DNA of 64,000 nucleotides, taken from an uncultured Barnesiella sp. Lineage in GTDB: Bacteria > Bacteroidota > Bacteroidia > Bacteroidales > Barnesiellaceae. The position numbers and the translations under genes are program-made. The notes below the pieces were generated by a model that was not told the DNA's origin, ran no database searches, and saw only the letters and a program-made list of their open reading frames with translations. The stretch lies in the NCBI GenBank assembly GCA_944320995.1, contig CALUJQ010000001.1, positions 124,001 to 188,000 on the forward strand, given 5' to 3'. Of the stretch, positions 1 to 8,178 are shown piece after piece. How positions within the stretch are numbered: the first letter of the stretch is position 1; each line of letters opens with the position of its first letter.

Positions 1-711
1 AAGGTGAATGATGAGTTGCGCGAGAAAGGATTGTCGGAAGAGGCGATCTCCCGTTTGCAACCCGTTATTTTGTTGCAAGGCAGCAACGAGGAGAAGTTGC
101 AGGTGCTGCGTCGGGAACTGTCGGGCTCGGAGACGGGTATGAAGGGAATCGACGAACTGGAATATATTTTGCAGAAACTCTCGCCGTCGCCTTTGCGTGC
201 CGCTCTCGAAATTGATTTGACTTTGGCCCGGGGACTCAATTACTATACGGGAGCCATTCTCGAAGTGAAGGCCCTCGATGTGCAGATAGGCAGTATTACG
301 GGAGGCGGTCGTTACGACAACCTTACCGGCGTATTTGGCTTGCCGGGTGTTTCGGGTGTAGGAATTTCGTTTGGGGCCGACCGTATTTTCGATGTCCTCA
401 ACCAACTCGATTTGTATCCTAAAGAGTCGCGCCAATCGACACAGGTACTCTTTGTCAATTTCGGAGAAAAGGAGTGTGATGTGTCTCTTTCGCATTTGTC
501 CCGATTGAGGGCTGCGGGGATACGCGCCGAGATTTATCCCGAGTCCTCCAAAATGAAAAAACAGATGAGCTATGCCGATGCTATCGGTGCCGAGTATGTG
601 GCGCTGGTGGGCGAAGACGAGATAGCCGAGGGGAAAATAACTTTGAAGAATATGACCACCGGCGAGCAGTCGCGACTGTCGCTCGACGAGGTAATCGCTC
701 TTTTTGCCTGA
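1..711 (+). CDS. hisS: Histidyl-tRNA synthetase, C-terminal part (5' end outside window)
   Basis: This is the last half or so of histidyl-tRNA synthetase, which charges tRNA-His in the cytoplasm. The frame is open from base 1, so the GTG at 4 is internal and the true start lies upstream of the window. About 236 codons remain of a usual length near 450. The histidine-binding loop ARGLNYYTG is visible, followed by the class II motif 3 region (GGGRYDNL, then [12 protein letters not shown]). The C-terminal anticodon-binding domain runs from about [10 protein letters not shown] to the end. The calcium ATPase gene follows 45 bp downstream on the same strand with no terminator between them, so read-through is possible. 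Confidence 0.95.
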   Translation, partial: KVNDELREKGLSEEAISRLQPVILLQGSNEEKLQVLRRELSGSETGMKGIDELEYILQKLSPSPLRAALEIDLTLARGLNYYTGAILEVKALDVQIGSITGGGRYDNLTGVFGLPGVSGVGISFGADRIFDVLNQLDLYPKESRQSTQVLFVNFGEKECDVSLSHLSRLRAAGIRAEIYPESSKMKKQMSYADAIGAEYVALVGEDEIAEGKITLKNMTTGEQSRLSLDEVIALFA

Positions 712-756
712 CACAAGGAGCAGTAACGATATAAATAAAACATATAGATAGAACCG

Positions 757-3480
757 ATGAATTCGAAATTGGAATACACCGGCCTGAGTGAGGCAGAGGT
801 GTTGAAGAGTAGGGAGAAATATGGTGAAAACGTGTTGACGCCGCCGGCCAGAACCCCTATGTGGAAATTGTTTTTGGAGAAGTTTTCCGACCCCATTATC
901 CGAATCCTTTTGGTTGCCCTTGTTCTCTCCATAGCCGTGTCGGTTTATCATATCGTCACCGGTGAGGCCGGAATGTCGGCACTTTTCGAACCGGTCGGTA
1001 TCGCTTTGGCTATTTTACTGGCTACGGTGGTAGGATTCCTTTTCGAGATGAGCGCCGCCAAAAAATTCGATATTCTCAATCAAGTGAACGACGATCTCCC
1101 GGTTAAAGTCGTGCGGGGCGGACATATCCTCGAAATACCCAAGCGGGAAGTCGTGGTAGGCGATATTGTGATGCTCAATGCCGGCGACGAAATCCCGGCC
1201 GACGGTCTCTTGTTGAGTGCCGTGTCGGTACAGGTCAATGAATCGTCGCTCACGGGAGAACCGATGGCTGCCAAAACTACGGTCGAGGCCGATTTCGACA
1301 AGGAGGCTACTTATCCTTCAAATGCCGTCATGAACGGCTCGACCATGTTGGGCGGATATGGCGTGATGCAGGTGACACAGGTGGGTGATGCCACCGAGTA
1401 CGGCAAAGTTTATACCGGTTCGCAAATCGAAAACAATACGCAGACACCTCTCGACAGGCAACTCAATACGTTGGCTTCGTTTATTACGAAAGCCAGTTAT
1501 GCGATTGCCGCGGTCATTTTTGTGGCCCGTACGGTGATTTACCTGACCGAACACCCGGTTATCGACTGGCTCTTGTTCGGCAGTTATTTGCTTTCGACCG
1601 CAATGATTGCCGTGACGGTTATCGTGGTGGCCGTCCCCGAGGGATTGCCCATGAGTGTGACCCTCAGTTTGGCGATGAGTATGAAACGCATGCTGGCCAA
1701 CAATAACTTGGTGCGCAAGATGCACGCTTGCGAAACCATGGGAGCGGCATCGGTCATATGTACCGATAAGACGGGTACTCTTACCCAAAACCAGATGCGG
1801 GTATCGGAAGCCGACTTTGATTATGCTCCCGATTCCAATGTGAAAGAGATTATTTATGAAGGTATAGCGGTCAATTCGACGGCCCATCTCGACGAGGGAG
1901 CCAATGGCGTGAAGGTATTGGGAAATCCCACCGAAGGGGCTTTGCTGCTTTGGTTGGCCGATAACGGTGTGGATTATGCCTTGTTGCGTCGCAACGCCAC
2001 AGTCGTCGAGCAGTTGACCTTCTCGACCGAGCGCAAATATATGGCTACGGTTGTCGATTCGCCTTTGCTCAAACAGCGGGTCATCTATGTAAAAGGCGCA
2101 CCCGAGTATGTGATGAATTTCTGTTCCAAGAAAGTCTCGACCGGATTCCTTGTGCCGATGGAAGAGAGTCGCCCCGCTGTGGAAGAGAAGTTGTTGCAAT
2201 ACCAAAATCAGGCCATGCGTACGCTGGGCTTTGCTTATGCTGTGGTCGGTAATGACGAGCCCTATTTTGTGGCCGGACATTTGGCGTCGCACATTCGACT
2301 TACTTTTTTGGGAGTAACCGCCATAGCCGACCCCGTCCGCAAGGAGGTACCCGAGGCCGTAGCCAGCTGCTTGAATGCCGGTATCAAGGTAAAAATCGTG
2401 ACCGGCGATACTCCTGCCACGGCTCGCGAGATAGCTCGGCAAATATCGCTGTGGACTCCCGAAGATGGCGATCGCAATATCATTACCGGTCCCGAATTTG
2501 CCAATCTCGATGATAAAACCCTTTCGGAACGTATCCCCGATTTGAAAGTCATTGCCCGCGCCCGGCCTATGGACAAGGAGCGGCTGGTGAGACTGTTGCA
2601 GACGCAAGATGAGGTCGTTGCCGTAACCGGCGACGGGACCAACGATGCCCCGGCCCTCAATGCTGCGCAGGTGGGACTCTCGATGGGCGACGGTACCTCG
2701 GTGGCCAAAGAGGCCAGCGACATTACTATCATCGACAACTCTTTTGGCAGCATTACCAAAGCGGTGTTGTGGGGACGTTCGTTGTATCGCAACATACAGA
2801 AGTTTATCCTCTTCCAGATGACGATTAATGTGGCTGCCTGTCTCATCGTGCTTATCGGCGCGTTTCTCGGTACTGAATCGCCTTTGACGGTTACCCAAAT
2901 GCTTTGGGTGAACCTCATCATGGACACGTTTGCAGCTTTGGCCTTGGCTTCGTTGCCTCCCGACGAGCGGGTGATGCGCGACAAGCCTCGCCACCTGAAT
3001 GACAATATCGTGACACGGCCCATGACCAAAGGCATCGTTGGGACGGGTGTCGCTTTTGTCCTGCTGCTGTTTGGCTTGCTGCAATATTTCAAACATGTCG
3101 ATATTACCTCTTTGGCGCAATTCGACCTGAGGCTTTTCTTTGCCAATTTCTTTAATTTTGCACCTGTGCATGAGGGGCTTACCCGATACGAACTTACCCT
3201 TTTCTTCTCTATATTCGTATTCCTGCAATTCTGGAATATGTTCAATGCAAAAGCCTTTGGCAATGTGCAATCGGCATTTTACCGGTTAGCTTCGTGTAAA
3301 GGTTTTCTGTGGGTGACGCTCATTATTCTGGCCGGGCAGATTCTTATCGTCAGTGTGGGAGGGGCTCTTTTCAGTGTGACCTCTTTGCCTGTGATGGATT
3401 GGGTTTATATCTTTGTGGGTACTTCGGTTGTCTTGTGGATAGGTGAGATTTATCGCCTCGTCCGCCGGATAATGGCATAA
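757..3480 (+). CDS. Calcium-translocating P-type ATPase (PMCA/SERCA-like, P2 class)
   Basis: This 907-residue membrane ATPase probably exports Ca2+ using ATP. An N-terminal cation-ATPase segment precedes the first membrane helices (about residues 40-100). The actuator domain contains SLTGEP. The ion-binding helix carries PEGLP at about 294-298, the form typical of calcium pumps. The phosphorylated aspartate is D337 in DKTGTLT. The nucleotide-binding domain contains KGAPE, and the hinge motif GDGTNDAP has its aspartates near 626 and 630. Hydrophobic helices follow to the end, giving about ten in total. Length and motif order are normal. It could transport another divalent cation, but PEGLP with the PMCA-like arrangement favours calcium. 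The ATG at 757 is the only sensible start before the conserved N-terminus. Confidence 0.93.
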   Translation: MNSKLEYTGLSEAEVLKSREKYGENVLTPPARTPMWKLFLEKFSDPIIRILLVALVLSIAVSVYHIVTGEAGMSALFEPVGIALAILLATVVGFLFEMSAAKKFDILNQVNDDLPVKVVRGGHILEIPKREVVVGDIVMLNAGDEIPADGLLLSAVSVQVNESSLTGEPMAAKTTVEADFDKEATYPSNAVMNGSTMLGGYGVMQVTQVGDATEYGKVYTGSQIENNTQTPLDRQLNTLASFITKASYAIAAVIFVARTVIYLTEHPVIDWLLFGSYLLSTAMIAVTVIVVAVPEGLPMSVTLSLAMSMKRMLANNNLVRKMHACETMGAASVICTDKTGTLTQNQMRVSEADFDYAPDSNVKEIIYEGIAVNSTAHLDEGANGVKVLGNPTEGALLLWLADNGVDYALLRRNATVVEQLTFSTERKYMATVVDSPLLKQRVIYVKGAPEYVMNFCSKKVSTGFLVPMEESRPAVEEKLLQYQNQAMRTLGFAYAVVGNDEPYFVAGHLASHIRLTFLGVTAIADPVRKEVPEAVASCLNAGIKVKIVTGDTPATAREIARQISLWTPEDGDRNIITGPEFANLDDKTLSERIPDLKVIARARPMDKERLVRLLQTQDEVVAVTGDGTNDAPALNAAQVGLSMGDGTSVAKEASDITIIDNSFGSITKAVLWGRSLYRNIQKFILFQMTINVAACLIVLIGAFLGTESPLTVTQMLWVNLIMDTFAALALASLPPDERVMRDKPRHLNDNIVTRPMTKGIVGTGVAFVLLLFGLLQYFKHVDITSLAQFDLRLFFANFFNFAPVHEGLTRYELTLFFSIFVFLQFWNMFNAKAFGNVQSAFYRLASCKGFLWVTLIILAGQILIVSVGGALFSVTSLPVMDWVYIFVGTSVVLWIGEIYRLVRRIMA

Positions 3481-3507
3481 ATGTAGGTAAAAAAGTAGTC
3501 CGATTTG

Positions 3508-3538
3508 TTGCGTAGTACAAAATAAACTTTTATCTTTG
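3508..3538 (+). promoter_or_regulatory. Bacteroidetes-type promoter of the CAU tRNA
   Basis: A TTG (-33 element) at 3508-3510 is followed after 20 bases by TATCTTTG (-7 element, consensus TAnnTTTG) at 3531-3538. Transcription would begin near 3545, about 35 bases before the tRNA. Spacing and both elements match the known Bacteroidetes housekeeping promoter. This was judged from sequence only. Confidence 0.7.
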
Positions 3539-3578
3539 CACCGCATTTGACAATCGGTCGATGCTTGATACACATGAT

Positions 3579-3652
3579 GGCGAGATAGCTCAGTTGGTTA
3601 GAGCGCATGATTCATAATCATGAGGTCCCGGGATCATACCCCGGTCTCGCTA
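3579..3652 (+). tRNA. tRNA with CAU anticodon (probably elongator Met)
   Basis: A full cloverleaf can be folded. The acceptor stem GGCGAGA/TCTCGCT has a G1-U72 wobble, the D arm is GCTC/GAGC, the anticodon stem is CATGA/TCATG with loop TTCATAA (anticodon CAU), the variable loop is AGGTC, the T stem is CCGGG/CCCGG, and the discriminator is A3652. CCA is not encoded. The G1-U72 pair and D-loop fit an elongator tRNA-Met, although tRNA-Ile2 (lysidine-modified CAU) cannot be excluded by eye. The T loop reads ATCATAC instead of the usual TTCRANY, so position 54 is A and position 58 is T. It has its own promoter and terminator and stands alone. Confidence 0.93.
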
Positions 3653-3654
3653 CG

Positions 3655-3689
3655 AAAGGAGCGCAGGTTTGTTCGGCGCTCCTTTTTTT
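3655..3689 (+). terminator. Rho-independent terminator of the tRNA
   Basis: GGAGCGC (3658-3664) pairs with GCGCTCC (3676-3682), extended by flanking A/T pairs, and a run of seven T follows. It begins three bases after the tRNA end. Confidence 0.85.
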
Positions 3690-3844
3690 GTCAAGGGAAA
3701 TTTTTAGGGCTATTGATAAAAAAGGGGCTTTTGGGGGGATTAGTTAAAATATATTTCTTATATTTGGGAAAGTATGTAAAAATAAAAGGCCTCTTTTTGC
3801 ATGCTTGTGGGACGAATCAATGGCCTTCATTAAATTTTTTTACC

Positions 3845-4501
3845 ATGAATAACAAGTTATTTGCTTTTTTTGAACCCGTGTGGCGATTCATCGATAACGG
3901 GTCGTTTTTTCGTGAACCTTTCCGTTGGTTGTATATAGCTATCGCCTTTCTGAATTTACTGTTTCCTTTGGCCGTGATCATTGGAGCAATAGGGAGTGGT
4001 GTATTTAAATATATGTCGGGAGGTGCTATTTTTGCTTTTATCTTAATATTTATACTATTGATAGCTCTTGGCATCATGAGTTTTGTCCTTTGGATGGATC
4101 GGCAGAAGAAGTTGAAAGAACAACTTCGGGAGGAAAATGAATTTGTGGCGATTCCCATGGTGTCGCATTTTATCCAAACGCTGGGAGAGTGGTGTGGCTT
4201 TTACATTGGGTTGTTTGGCTGTGTGGCTTCATTGTTTTTTATGTTGTTTGGTGGCGATGAAATGTTGAATAGGGTAGTTGGAACCAATTTATTGCCGTGG
4301 GGTACGGGCGTGATCATGTTGATTATTTATCCTATCATAGGCTTCTTGATTGTAGTTTCGGGCCGCCTGTTGGCCGAATTGTATCGGGCGCTGGCGTCGA
4401 TTGCCAACAATACGAAATGTATTTCGGACAATATGGCAAGCCGTGTTACTCCTCCTCCTGCTGAAACGGTTGGGACAGAGCCTCCTGCCAATGAGGAATA
4501 A
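3845..4501 (+). CDS. Small integral membrane protein of unknown function
   Basis: This 218-residue protein has about four hydrophobic segments (near residues 30-50, 55-80, 115-140 and 150-175). A charged loop containing DRQKKLKEQ lies between the second and third, and the tail is Pro/Glu-rich. The segment GRLLAELYRALASI after the last helix loosely resembles DUF4282-type proteins, but I do not claim membership. The frame stays open upstream through the tRNA and its terminator. The ATG at 3845 is chosen because it lies downstream of that terminator, has the common ACC-ATG context and puts a normal amphipathic start before the first helix. It appears monocistronic: a tRNA terminator precedes it and a strong inverted repeat follows it. 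Confidence 0.75.
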   Translation: MNNKLFAFFEPVWRFIDNGSFFREPFRWLYIAIAFLNLLFPLAVIIGAIGSGVFKYMSGGAIFAFILIFILLIALGIMSFVLWMDRQKKLKEQLREENEFVAIPMVSHFIQTLGEWCGFYIGLFGCVASLFFMLFGGDEMLNRVVGTNLLPWGTGVIMLIIYPIIGFLIVVSGRLLAELYRALASIANNTKCISDNMASRVTPPPAETVGTEPPANEE

Positions 4502-4525
4502 CTGTTTTAAGAACCAATTTATTGG

Positions 4526-4571
4526 GATAAGCCCCAAAAAGTTAAACAAAACTTTTTGGGGCTTATCATTT
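4526..4571. terminator. Bidirectional terminator between convergent genes
   Basis: A perfect 18-bp inverted repeat, with arms at 4526-4543 and 4550-4567, is followed by TTTT-rich sequence on the + strand. It separates the membrane-protein gene from the convergent DeoR regulator and can serve both. Confidence 0.85.
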
Positions 4572-4627
4572 TGATTTGGGGTTTGTGTGTATGGTTTCGT
4601 GAAGGCTTTTCCCCGCTATGGCCGGAT

Positions 4628-5419
4628 TTATGGTTCGGGCTCTGCCTCATATAATTTCACTCCCAGTTTCCGAATTTGGGTTTTAATATCCAAAGGCATG
4701 TTATTATCGGTGACGATTGCGTTTAGTTTAGAGACAGGGGCGATGAACGCAAAACTTTTTTTGTTGACTTTCGACGAATCAAAAACGGCAATGGTCTCTT
4801 TGGCCATGGTGATCATGGTCTGGTTGATATTTGCCTCTTCGATGTTGGGCGTGGAGACACCTCTTTCCAGATTGAAACTATCGACGCCAAGGAATAGCTT
4901 GTCGCAGTAGAATATTTTTAGGGTGTTCTCGGCAATGGGGCCGACGATAGAGAGGCTTGATTCCCGCAGGTGTCCTCCCAAAAGAATGACGCTGAATCGT
5001 TTGTATTTACTTAGCTCTATGGCAATGTCTATGGCATTGGTGATGATAGTCAGTTGTTTGAATGAATGGAGGTTTTTGGCAATCTCCATGGTGGTGCTTC
5101 CTGAGTCGAGAATGATTGTTTCATTTTCTTGAATCAATGTTGCGGCGATGCGCCCGATACCCCGTTTTTCTCGATAATGAAATCTTTTCTTTTCGGTGGT
5201 AGCTTGTTCTTCTACGATATTCAGTTTGGGTAGCCGTATTGCTCCTCCCCGTACTCGAATCAGCAGGTTTCTTTTTTCGAGTTCTTCCAAATCTTTTCTG
5301 ATGGTAACTTCCGATATGTTGAACATTTGACTGAGGGAAGATACCAATATCTTGGGATTGTTTTTCAGGAGTTGCAGAATATGGGCCCGACGCTCCTTGG
5401 TAGAATAATAGGATTCCAT
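4628..5419 (-). CDS. DeoR/AgaR-family transcriptional regulator of the sugar-phosphate operon
   Basis: This 263-residue cytoplasmic regulator binds DNA through an N-terminal winged helix-turn-helix (about residues 8-62; SLSQMFNISEVTIRKDL is the DeoR signature region). It senses a phosphosugar through the C-terminal DeoR sensor domain (about 78-235). The sensor domain contains the typical segments LDSGSTT, ITNAIDIA, LLGGHLR and FLGVD. It is divergent from agaS across a 367-bp A+T-rich gap, the usual arrangement for an AgaR-like repressor controlling galactosamine/tagatose genes. The actual ligand (for example GalN6P or tagatose-6-phosphate) is inferred from the neighbours. The ATG at 5419 gives the standard MESYYSTKERRAHIL start. 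Confidence 0.9.
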   Translation of the reverse strand: MESYYSTKERRAHILQLLKNNPKILVSSLSQMFNISEVTIRKDLEELEKRNLLIRVRGGAIRLPKLNIVEEQATTEKKRFHYREKRGIGRIAATLIQENETIILDSGSTTMEIAKNLHSFKQLTIITNAIDIAIELSKYKRFSVILLGGHLRESSLSIVGPIAENTLKIFYCDKLFLGVDSFNLERGVSTPNIEEANINQTMITMAKETIAVFDSSKVNKKSFAFIAPVSKLNAIVTDNNMPLDIKTQIRKLGVKLYEAEPEP

Positions 5420-5786
5420 AAGGCACTAAGGTTATTGAAGTGAAATGTTATGAATCGAAAGATTTGGCGCTTGGTTTTGTGATGTAATTCTAAATAACGG
5501 TTTACTAAGATAGATATTTTTTTTGAATATATTATTAATTTAATAAATATTATATCTATACGGCGGAAATATATAACATATATTAACTATCATAACATTA
5601 CGAAATATTTTATTGCTTATATAATATACTGATTATTACATGATTGGTATTTTCGGGTAGAAGTGTTGAAGAATATTTTTCATCAAAGGTATTACGAAAC
5701 GAAACTCTCTCTTTATATTTGTATAAGAGAAATAGGACAAGGAGAGAGATAATACAGTTTTCGATTTATTATTTTTTACGAGTTTT
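5420..5786. promoter_or_regulatory. Divergent control region between the DeoR regulator and agaS
   Basis: This 367-bp, very A+T-rich gap has no credible gene. A -7 element TATATTTG lies at 5714-5721 on the + strand, giving an agaS leader of about 60 bases; the -33 element is poor. Candidate operator material includes the perfect 15-base palindrome TTATTAATTTAATAA at 5532-5546 and two direct copies of ATTACGAAA at 5597-5605 and 5691-5699. The second copy lies just upstream of the -7 element. Assigning these to the DeoR regulator is a guess from position. Confidence 0.45.
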
Positions 5787-6926
5787 ATGGATTTCGATTG
5801 TAAAACAGTTACGGCTACATATTGCGAAATTATGCAGCAACCCGATGTGTGGTTGAAAACGTATGATCTGGTTTGTAAAAACGAGCAAGCCATACAATCT
5901 TTTATCTCGAAAAATAATCTTGGAAAAGAGAGTGAGATCATATTGACTGGGGCTGGCACCTCTGCTTTTATAGGTGATGTTTTGGTAGGGATTTTTGTGG
6001 AGAAAGGATATTCCCAGTGCCGAGCGATTGCGACGACCGATATTATTACTTATCCAGAGAAGTGCTTGCCGAAAGGGAAGCATGTTTTTCTTGTTTCTTT
6101 CGCACGCTCGGGCAATAGCCCTGAAAGTTTGGCGGCGGTCCGTATAGCCGACAAATATTGTGAGAAAGTATCACATATCATTATAACATGTAACGAGACT
6201 GGCGAATTGGCTAAGGAGAGCGGCCGCGATAATGTATTGCTGATGTTGCTCCCGCCCGAGACAAATGATAAAAGTTTGGCGATGACCAGCAGTTTCACGA
6301 CGATGGCGCTGGTTTCGCTCTTGGTGTGCAATATAAAACAGTTGCCGGAGCAAAAAGGAAAAGTCGAAGCGATAGCCGATTTTGCCCGAAGCATATTGAA
6401 GGATAGTAAAAAGAGGGTGTCCGAGATTGCTTCCCTTCCTTTTGAGCGAGCTGTCTTTTTAGGATCGGGCCCGTTGAAAGGGATTGCAGAAGAGTGCCAT
6501 TTGAAATTGCAAGAACTTACCGATGGGGAAGTTGTGTGCAAATTTGATTCTTTCCTCGGATTCCGTCATGGCCCCAAGGCAGTAATCAATAGAAATACTT
6601 TGCTTGTTTATCTCTGTTCCGATAACGAGAGGGTAAAACCCTATGAGCGCGATTTGATATGCCAGATCAATGGTAATAACAAGGTGGTTGCACAAGTCGC
6701 TGTCGCACCTTCGGGACTGGACATAGATGTAAATATAGATTGCGTGATAACCGCTCCGAATCCCGATGCGTTGAAAGAGAATGAGTATTCCTGTATCCCA
6801 TATGTCTTGGTAGGCCAGTTGTTGGGATACTTCAAATCGGAGAGTTTAGGGTTGAACCCCGATGAACCGTCGGTTTCGGGGAATATATCCAGAGTGGTGG
6901 AAGGCGTGAAGATTTATGAGCTTTAA
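5787..6926 (+). CDS. agaS: AgaS-like SIS-domain sugar-phosphate isomerase/deaminase
   Basis: This 379-residue cytoplasmic enzyme is of the AgaS type, expected to convert galactosamine-6-phosphate to tagatose-6-phosphate plus ammonia, or to interconvert ketose and aldose phosphates. It has two SIS domains. The first (about residues 45-200) has the phosphate-binding elements TGAGTSAF and SFARSGNSPES; the second (about 215-370) includes FLGSGPLKG and the segment DSFLGFRHGPKA. Length matches AgaS (about 385). It opens the operon that continues with kbaZ-like, pfkB and kbaY-like genes, which supports the galactosamine/tagatose assignment over a glucosamine role. The ATG at 5787 follows the -7 element by about 65 bases. 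Confidence 0.88.
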   Translation: MDFDCKTVTATYCEIMQQPDVWLKTYDLVCKNEQAIQSFISKNNLGKESEIILTGAGTSAFIGDVLVGIFVEKGYSQCRAIATTDIITYPEKCLPKGKHVFLVSFARSGNSPESLAAVRIADKYCEKVSHIIITCNETGELAKESGRDNVLLMLLPPETNDKSLAMTSSFTTMALVSLLVCNIKQLPEQKGKVEAIADFARSILKDSKKRVSEIASLPFERAVFLGSGPLKGIAEECHLKLQELTDGEVVCKFDSFLGFRHGPKAVINRNTLLVYLCSDNERVKPYERDLICQINGNNKVVAQVAVAPSGLDIDVNIDCVITAPNPDALKENEYSCIPYVLVGQLLGYFKSESLGLNPDEPSVSGNISRVVEGVKIYEL

Positions 6927-6939
6927 AAAATCGACAACC

Positions 6940-8178
6940 ATGAAAACACAACCGAAGACCGAATATATTTTGAGCAAAATCGCCGAGTTGAAGGAGAAAC
7001 AACATATTTCTCGTACCCTGTTGGCCGTGTGTCCCAACTCGATGTCGGTCATTAAGGCCGCATTTCGTTCGGCCAAAAGGAATAACGCTCCGATAAAATT
7101 TGCGGCCACCCTCAACCAAGTCGATTGCGATGGGGGATATACCGGAATGACCCAGTCGGTGTTTACCCGTGTTTTGCGAATGGAATCACAGGCGGTAGAT
7201 TATACAGGCCCTTATATCGTGGCGGTGGATCATGGAGGCCCGTGGTTGAAAGATATACAGTCTATTGAAAAGTGGGAGACCGACAGGGCTATGGCAGCGG
7301 TGAAGCAATCGTTTGAAGCCGCCATTGTTGCCGGGTACGATTTGATACATGTCGATCCCACGGTAGATATAAATGTCCCCAAAGGAGAAATCATCGATAT
7401 TCATGTTGTTGCCCGCCGCACAATAGAGTTGATCCGTCATACCGAAGAGTTCCGTCGGGCCAACGGCTACCCTCCCATTTCGTATGAGGTGGGCACCGAA
7501 GAGGTCCATGGCGGATTGGCCAACGAGACGGTGTTCGATACCTTTATCGAAGAGTTGAAAGCCGGGTTGAACGCTTGTGGATTGAGCGATGTATGGCCTT
7601 GCTTTATTGTCGGGAAAGTAGGTACCGACTTGCATACCGTCACATTCGATAAGGAAGTCGCTCGCAAACTGACGGCCAAGGTAGCCCGGTTTGGCAGTTA
7701 CATTAAAGGCCATTATACCGATGGTGTTCTCAATCCTGAGGATTATCCGTTGTGTGGCATGGGTGCGGCCAATGTGGGACCGGAATTTACCATTAGCGAA
7801 TACGATGCATTGATGGAACTCGAAGGAATAGAGCGGAAGTTGCATGACGAAGGTCGTGTCGCCGTTTGCTCCGAGATGAAAAAAGTGCTTTGGGAGTTGG
7901 TTGACAAGTCGAACCGTTGGCGTAAATGGTTACTCGAAGATGAAAAAGGTCATCATTTCAGTGAATTGTCCGACGAACGGAAATTGTGGCTGGTACGAAC
8001 CAGTTGCCGGTATATCTGGCAAGCTGCCGAGGCTTTGGCCGCAAGGGCACAACTGTATGAAAATCTCGAGCGGAACGGTTACAAGCCCGAGGAGATAGTG
8101 CTGATGCGTATCGAACACGATATGGACAAGTATTTCAATGCATTCAATTTGGTAAACCTTAATGACTATTTGTTATGA
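6940..8178 (+). CDS. kbaZ: Tagatose-bisphosphate aldolase accessory subunit (KbaZ/GatZ family)
   Basis: This protein of about 412 residues belongs to the KbaZ/GatZ family, a TIM barrel related to class II aldolases. In enterobacteria it stabilises and activates the catalytic tagatose-1,6-bisphosphate aldolase subunit. Diagnostic stretches are VCPNSMSVIKAA, FAATLNQVDCDGGYTGMT, YIVAVDHGGPW, HVDPTVD, EVGTEEVHGG and VGKVGTDLHT. Length agrees with E. coli KbaZ (426). The frame is open from an ATG at 6916 that overlaps the agaS stop by 11 bases. The ATG at 6940 with ACC-ATG context is preferred, but 6916 is possible. The catalytic partner is two genes downstream. Some homologues are described as sugar-phosphate epimerases, an alternative that sequence alone cannot exclude. 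Confidence 0.87.
   Translation: MKTQPKTEYILSKIAELKEKQHISRTLLAVCPNSMSVIKAAFRSAKRNNAPIKFAATLNQVDCDGGYTGMTQSVFTRVLRMESQAVDYTGPYIVAVDHGGPWLKDIQSIEKWETDRAMAAVKQSFEAAIVAGYDLIHVDPTVDINVPKGEIIDIHVVARRTIELIRHTEEFRRANGYPPISYEVGTEEVHGGLANETVFDTFIEELKAGLNACGLSDVWPCFIVGKVGTDLHTVTFDKEVARKLTAKVARFGSYIKGHYTDGVLNPEDYPLCGMGAANVGPEFTISEYDALMELEGIERKLHDEGRVAVCSEMKKVLWELVDKSNRWRKWLLEDEKGHHFSELSDERKLWLVRTSCRYIWQAAEALAARAQLYENLERNGYKPEEIVLMRIEHDMDKYFNAFNLVNLNDYLL

Noticed and set aside
1318..3270. 650-codon open frame on the - strand inside the calcium ATPase gene
   Set aside because: It is a shadow of the conserved + strand gene; its translation is His/Arg-rich with no domain sense. The same applies to the long antisense frames at 2262-3263, 9983-10984, 11480-12448, 13427-14995, 15044-16426, 19601-20776, 25041-26255, 36041-36250, 45444-46760, 50137-51432, 56837-58096 and 59279-60877.
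3620..3844. N-terminal extension of the small membrane protein through the tRNA and its terminator
   Set aside because: It would translate tRNA sequence and start upstream of a strong terminator; the ATG at 3845 is a better start.
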